Shown piece by piece: positions 59,046-64,000 of a stretch of 64,000 nt of DNA (the stretch's first letter is position 1; each line of letters starts with the position of its first letter). Position numbers and translations under genes: made by a program. The notes under the pieces were generated by a model, which saw nothing but the letters and a program-made list of their open reading frames with translations, searched no databases and was not told the DNA's origin. The DNA comes from Otatea glauca (Eukaryota > Streptophyta > Magnoliopsida > Poales > Poaceae). The stretch is from assembly GCA_036346275.1 (NCBI GenBank), contig CM070722.1:63463524-63527523 (forward strand), written 5' to 3'.

Positions 59046-60089
59046 TCACATGTACACGTACCGGCAACCATCATAACCTGCACAAAGCAAAACAAGAACC
59101 CCGTAAAAACAGTTGCAATTCGAGTAAAAATTAATCAATTAAATTTGCAAAAGCACAAGCCACTTTTTTTTATATAGGAAAAACACAACCCAATCAGACG
59201 AGTAAATTTGGATGCAAGACAGAGATATTTTTCTCTGGGCCTGAGCGGCCCATTAGCCCATGTGTAGATGATGAGTTGAAGCCCACTTAAGTAGGCCCAA
59301 ATAACAAGCAGGCCTTGGCGCCAACGACCAAGCTGCATGTTGCACCGTAAATTCGGAACAGCGCAACACGGCGTCTCTGCACGTGCGCGTGCGTGCGTGT
59401 GAGAGAGGCGTACTGGGGTCTTTGGTGATGAGCATGGCGGCGCCAGCGAAGTCGCAGGTGCCGCCGGCGACCTTGGTGCGCTGCCAGTAGCTGTTGAAGG
59501 CGTAGGAGGCGTGCGTCATGAGCGTGTCCGGCTGGTAGCACGGCCCGCCGGGCAGCGTCATGTCGCAGTCCGCGCCCGACCCGCACGCGTAGTCCATCGC
59601 CGTCTGCGCCACCGCGCTCGCCACCGTCGGTTTCGCCACGCACCACACCCCCGGCACCGGCGGCACGTTGATCATTGGCGGGCTGCTGCCCGGTGCAATG
59701 AACGGCGGACCGGCCGGAGGGGCCGCGCCGGGGCTCACCGGCGTCGGAGGCAATGGAGCCGGTAAGGTAGGCTTCGCTGGGGGAGGGTACACGCAGTAGG
59801 GCGGCGGCGGCAACGACAGGAGTTGATGGGCCTATCACGTTTTTGTATGGTGGCAATGAGGGCGAGTTCGCAAGGTTTGGGTGTCGGTCTCTTGTTCTTG
59901 AGGCGCCATTTGCCCAAGCTGGTTCACATGCATGAAGATAAAGTAAAATGAGAAACAAAAGCATCCAGAAGAACAAGATTATGGAGTAATGTATGTGCAT
60001 TTGTAGGGATGCTAATCATTACCATATTCAATGGACAGGATGAGAGCTAGGAGGATCATGTGGCATTTCTTGATCGCCATTAGCTCCAT
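59046..60089 (-). CDS. Secreted X8-domain (CBM43) protein, apparent frameshift
   Basis: Cell-wall protein of the plasmodesmata callose-binding / X8 family, expected to bind beta-1,3-glucan (callose). Minus-strand exons 60089-60023, 59918-59414, 59077-59046. Exon 1 encodes a signal peptide (MELMAIKKCHMILLALILSI). Exon 2 encodes a short linker (AWANGASRTRDRHPNLANSP, PSLPPYKNVIGPSTPVV), then a Pro-rich stretch and the X8 domain (GVWCVAKPTVASAVAQTAMD, YACGSGADCDMTLPGGPCYQ, AFNSYWQRTKVAGGTCDFAG). The ten-codon exon 3 ends YDGCRYVYM. All six X8 cysteines are present; there is no GPI-signal extension. The linker and X8 domain are in different frames: a one-base excess lies in the ccg run near 59805-59818. 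This may be an assembly or slippage error, or a recent inactivating mutation. A (TA)n TATA-like run lies just upstream (60099-60115). Confidence 0.8.
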
Positions 60090-60115
60090 GAGTTTGTGTA
60101 TATATATATATATAT

Positions 60116-60774
60116 GAGCCTATCTACAGGTACCAAATGCTTAATTACTAGGAGGCATGGGAGTGAGATTGTTATAGTGCTAGAAAAGGGCTGTGGGGGA
60201 ATAATAGTCAAGTCTCAAGTGGGCAGGTAAAGGGGAAGCAGCAAGAATTCACCAGCTGCCTGATGGGCGATAAGCCAGATTTGGCCATGTCTCTTTTGCT
60301 AAAGGAACACGGATTGATTACTTAACCCTTTACAAAATTAGATTTGGTGCAAATGTTTACTTATTTTCACTGTTGATTCCGGCATGTGGGTTTGGATTCT
60401 CACTCTCGTCTTTTCTCCTGGTTCAGTTTTGGCACCTGTGCTTGCTTGGTCAAAGAGAAATTCAAGAAACAGAAATAAAAAGGGGAAGGGCAAAAACAAA
60501 AGATGCGTGTGTACGGGCGTAGCCTTTTCCGTTGCTTTGGTTCCACTCAAGCAGAGACTACTGGCTGATCAGTACCTTGTTTATAGATATATATATATGG
60601 TATAAATTTTTATGCAGCCGTTCCAGCAGTTTAATTTGTTACGAGATCTCCCAACAGAGTTCTTAGCTTTCCTGCCCTCCTCGTATTCTTTTTTAAACCT
60701 AGCTCCATACGAAGATAATTGTAAAAGTAACTCCCTCCTCTACTGCGGATGCGCTAGTAGGGTTTAGAACCAAG
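60116..60774. other. Upstream region of the X8 gene
   Basis: AT-rich promoter-side sequence with no recognisable feature or coding region. Confidence 0.45.
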
Positions 60775-60955
60775 ATCTGCATCCACTGCGGCAGGGTAGT
60801 AGCACAGAAAACCTTCCGTATTATTCTAGTCTGGCAGCACCTATCACAGTATATGAGTATGACAGGTAGCACGTGTCACCTGTTAGCGCCTCTACGGTCG
60901 AGAAGATGATTATTTTTACAATTACGTTCAAATAAGAGCTAGATTTGCAAACAAA
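60775..60955. mobile_element. Partial copy of the intron-9 MITE family
   Basis: gacaggtagcacgtgtcacc, then tattttt(a)caattacg and agctagatttgcaaa match in order the right end of the element at 3559-3964 (gtgacacgtgtcacctgtca ... ctatttttgtaattg ... ccagatttgc). The left arm is not clear. Confidence 0.6.
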
Positions 60956-61181
60956 ATTGTACAAGGGCTGCAAAAGACCGGGTTTCTCCTAAATGTTTCC
61001 ATCTCCCTTGAGAAAAAAAAATCATCCATCTCAACATAACATGTATGTAATCTCACTAGGTTCTAGGAAAAGCATACCGCAGTGGTTGGGAAATCGTCAC
61101 TTTTCTAGTCTTTTGATAATTTTTTTTTCAAATTTGGTTCCCTTCTAAATGTAATTGTAAAAATTATCTTATCTTCTTTTC

Positions 61182-61290
61182 GAACACAATTACAAAAATA
61201 GTCCCATCATATCCTGTACCAACTTTTCTATGGTCTTGAGATGAGATTATTTTTATAATTATATTTAAAAAAAACTAGATTCATAAAAAA
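61182..61290. mobile_element. Short internally deleted relative of the same MITE family
   Basis: cacaattacaaaaatagtcc (61182-) and the inverted gattatttttataattatat ... ctagatt (to ~61290) reproduce the arms of the 3559-3964 element with little interior left. Confidence 0.5.
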
Positions 61291-61620
61291 TCAAGTGCAT
61301 CGGAGGACTAGAAAAACGAAGACATTAGTGGTTGGGGAGACTCGACCCTACGTCTCATCAGTCATAGCGTTCACAAAACCCATATGTCTCGTCAATCACA
61401 AAGAGTTCACGAAAGGAGAGATTAAGTGCATAATATGTATGTATTATTTTCTCTGTGATTTGTAATCTTCTCTTACGTGCCACACGCGAGTGTAGTCAGT
61501 CTCTAACTACAGGGGATTATTAATTTAGGGGTCATACTCCCTCGTGACAAATGACACTGTCTCTTTTTTTTTCACTTCTCTTTTCCCTCAAAAGATTCTC
61601 TTTTTGTGGTAAGTTACAAC

Positions 61621-61684
61621 ACCTCATTCCTTCCTCTCAAAGACCTTTCTTATGAAAATGGGCTTTGAGAGGAAGGAATGAGGT
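61621..61684. repeat. Perfect 22-bp hairpin with an adjacent third copy
   Basis: acctcattccttcctctcaa + ag (61621-61642) pairs exactly with 61663-61684 around a 20-nt loop. gttacaacacctcattcct recurs in direct orientation at about 61689, so three arms of one unit are present. Confidence 0.9.
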
Positions 61685-61859
61685 GGTTGGGGAGAAAGTT
61701 ACAACACCTCATTCCTTTCCCCCGCTTTCCTCCTTTCTCAAAGGGCTCTTTTGTCATGACACGTGGTACCATCCCTGTTTTCTCCTCCATTCCGTTCCCC
61801 TTCAAACTCAAAATAGCTTTTGTATTTCAAATTTTCCTCCAAGTTTAACCAATTTCAAA

Positions 61860-62420
61860 AGTTTTTTAATCGAAACTTTTCAAACCAAAAAATTGTTGAA
61901 TAGAAACTTTTTGTACCAAAAGTTTTTAAATTGGAAGTTTTCGGAGTTAAATTTTTTTGAGTTGAAACTTTCCGATTTGAAATTTGTTATTTAAAATTTT
62001 TTGAGTTGAAAATTTTGTGTTGTATTTTAAATCCAAACTTTTCGAACCAAAAATTTATTAATCGAAAGTTTTTGAATTGAATGTTTTTGGAGTTGAAACT
62101 TTCTAATATGAAATGTTTCGTTTTAAAACATTTCGACTTGAAACTTTCCAATTTAAAACTTTTCCATTTGGAATTTTTCGAGTTGAAACTTTCTAATTTG
62201 AGAAGTTTTGATTTAAAAATTTTCAAGTTGAAACTTTCTAATTTGAAATTTTTTATTCAAATTTTTTTGAGTTGAATTTTTCTGATTTGAAAATCTTCGA
62301 GTTGAAACTTTTTTGATTGAGAATTTTCGATTTAAATTTTTTGAGTTGAATTTTTTTCAAGTTAAAACTTCTTATTGAAAATTTTCAAAGTTAAAATTTT
62401 GTAATTTAATTTTTTGTGTT
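61860..62420. repeat. AT-rich minisatellite (gagttgaaactttctaattt family)
   Basis: Around 18-20 degenerate units of gttgaaacttt(c)(t/c)aatttgaa(a)(a/t)ttttcga, roughly 28-30 bp long, run head to tail. The repeat keeps short Lys/Leu/Phe-rich frames open on both strands (61665-61994, 61987-62226); these are not genes. Confidence 0.85.
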
Positions 62421-64000
62421 AAAGAGAAAGAAAGGGAGGTGAAGGAAGTAAGTAGAGAAAATAAAAGGAAAAAAAGATAGAGATGGAAGGAGAAGATACA
62501 CATGACATACTAGATGTTTGTGTCCTATGCATGATCTTAGGTCGTAGCATCATTCAAAAGAGCAGAACAAACGCCACAATGACCAAAGTTCCTCACCCGT
62601 ACAGTTATTCACCCATTTTTTTCTTCAAAAAGTACCATTATCTAGTGAAATCAATTATATTAGTCTAGCTAGCTAGGGGCCGGGCCGCCGGGGCCAATGC
62701 TTGTCGTGCTCCAGCAGGTGAGCCTGTAGTACTGGTAGTCTCGTACTGCTCCATTGATTTGTCGCCCAAAGCCAAAGAAATGATAAGAATCCAGCGGCCA
62801 ACCATGAGGTCCATGAGAGCTTTCCGTGGGCATGGCAGGCTCCGGTCAACAAGTACCTGCAAATTTACATATACCCCTGGTGCCCGGTGATCCTGGCGTG
62901 CTACAGTGCTAAACTCGTGTGCATTCCCTGTAAGTTATTCCTCCATTCTACTGTACATTTCCGATATTGGTTCACCGTACATCCATATCTCTCTTCACAT
63001 ATAGTTTTTCAGAAATTGATAGAAATATGTATATGAGCCGGTGGTTAAGTTAAGATATACCTAAATCGATCTCTTTGGTTCTTGGAAATTTTATTACTCC
63101 ACCCGGTCCAAAAAATAATTTGGTTTTTGTATGCTATTGGTCGAATGTGATTCTATTAATTTGACAAGTATATATATAGGTTTGTGTGGATGTGCCTTAT
63201 GTGAATTTGGGTTTATTTCTGGAAGATTTTTTGCACATTTTCTAAAACATATATAGTTGAAATAATATTTCCCTTAGCAGAAAAGAAGAAAATTTCCAAG
63301 GTTCCGAAGCGCATATATATACAAGCTCTTGTTCTTAGGACAGTAGAGAAACAACTGAGATCATAAAGCAATTGAAGTTCTTATGACTACAAATCTTCAA
63401 TCAACAGTAGCACGCTAGTTATTTGCTAGTCTTTAGAATTAAGTTGTACAAATCTAGAAGGTTTAGAACCAGTTTCAAAATATATATATCACTTTGAGTT
63501 AATAACAAAGTTGATGAGGAAACAAGCACTGAACATATTTCAAGGGGAAAAACTAGGTATATATATCATTCGTCTCAAAAAATAGGTATGTATATCATGT
63601 CTCCAATTAGATAAAGTAAATTCAAGAATAAGCACAAAATAACAATTTGGTCATAAATTTTGATTAAAAGGACCTGCATGAACTTATTCATGAATGTGGG
63701 CTCCTTAGTTCGCCCTAGTTGCATTTACTTGTACTAAAAGTATTCAGAATATAGCACTCAAATCACTTCTCTTTCCTAAACCAATATTAAAAAAAATGTT
63801 CGAAAAAATGCATTTCCAAATATTATTGGAGTCATCTCAAGTAGATTCAGATTCAACAAATAAAACACGCATATTGATCTCGATCTCCCTCACGCATAAT
63901 CACATAATGTTATACATGACAATGCATCCACTGGAACTAACTAAATCGCTTCTCTTCAGAATAAGAACATCATCAGAACACATGCATAAGCTTCAGTAAC
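62421..64000. other. AT-rich terminal stretch, nothing firmly assignable
   Basis: No protein family recognised. 62670-62870 is a GC-richer island with a minus-strand frame (62665-62862) preceded by an acceptor-like tttgcag; it could be an exon of an unrecognised gene but has no identifiable domain. The remainder to the window end is AT-rich. Confidence 0.45.

Noticed and set aside
61665..62275. Lys/Leu/Phe-rich ORFs in both directions
   Set aside because: Produced by the AT-rich minisatellite, not by protein-level conservation.
62665..62862. Minus-strand frame preceded by an acceptor-like tttgcag
   Set aside because: No recognisable domain and no upstream exon within the window; too weak to call a gene.

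Overview
This window is nuclear DNA from a flowering plant, almost certainly a grass (Poaceae). The evidence is the gene structure (many short exons with GT-AG introns and GC-rich first exons), grass-typical families, and the density and style of transposons: MITEs in introns and promoters, nested Ty1/copia elements and solo LTRs. I cannot name the species. There is no bacterial operon, CRISPR array or plasmid feature, and I found no convincing previously undescribed biological system. The novelty is in how the transposable elements are layered and in a few gene-structure oddities.

Layout. 1-6050: a vacuolar sorting receptor (VSR) gene on +, entering from the left edge, 14 exons resolved to the base. 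6942-9718: a mitochondrial ribosomal protein S24/S35 (mS35) gene on -, convergent with VSR. 9848-10800: two intact MITEs with clean target-site duplications just upstream of mS35. 11311-24840: a nest of LTR elements, namely a 1.1-kb solo LTR, a 3.5-kb LTR-like unit full of internal repeats, and a complete but decayed Ty1/copia element (16170-24835) interrupted by a later solo LTR (20203-21948). 26330-27365: a broken F-box/DUF295 gene on -. 30768-31574: a foldback element carrying another element and a perfect 40-bp hairpin. 33130-35084: an APL-like MYB-CC (GARP) transcription factor on +, six exons. 37417-37580: a truncated LINE copy. 39117-40901: an inverted-repeat element split by a 1.4-kb hAT-like element. 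43749-46972: an ALA-interacting subunit (CDC50/LEM3) gene on +, eight exons. 47869-48873: a HAD-superfamily hydrolase (HDHD3-like) on -, three exons, convergent with it. 50442-57517: a second, older Ty1/copia element. 59046-60089: a secreted X8 (CBM43) callose-binding-type protein on - with one apparent frameshift. 60.8-62.4 kb: MITE remnants, a hairpin and an AT-rich minisatellite. The last 1.6 kb is AT-rich with nothing assignable.

The host genes are unrelated housekeeping or developmental genes (vacuolar trafficking, mitochondrial translation, phloem-type transcription factor, flippase subunit, phosphatase-like enzyme, cell-wall or plasmodesmal protein). They do not form a pathway. All exon joins were inferred by reading splice sites and protein continuity by eye; no alignment or transcript was available.
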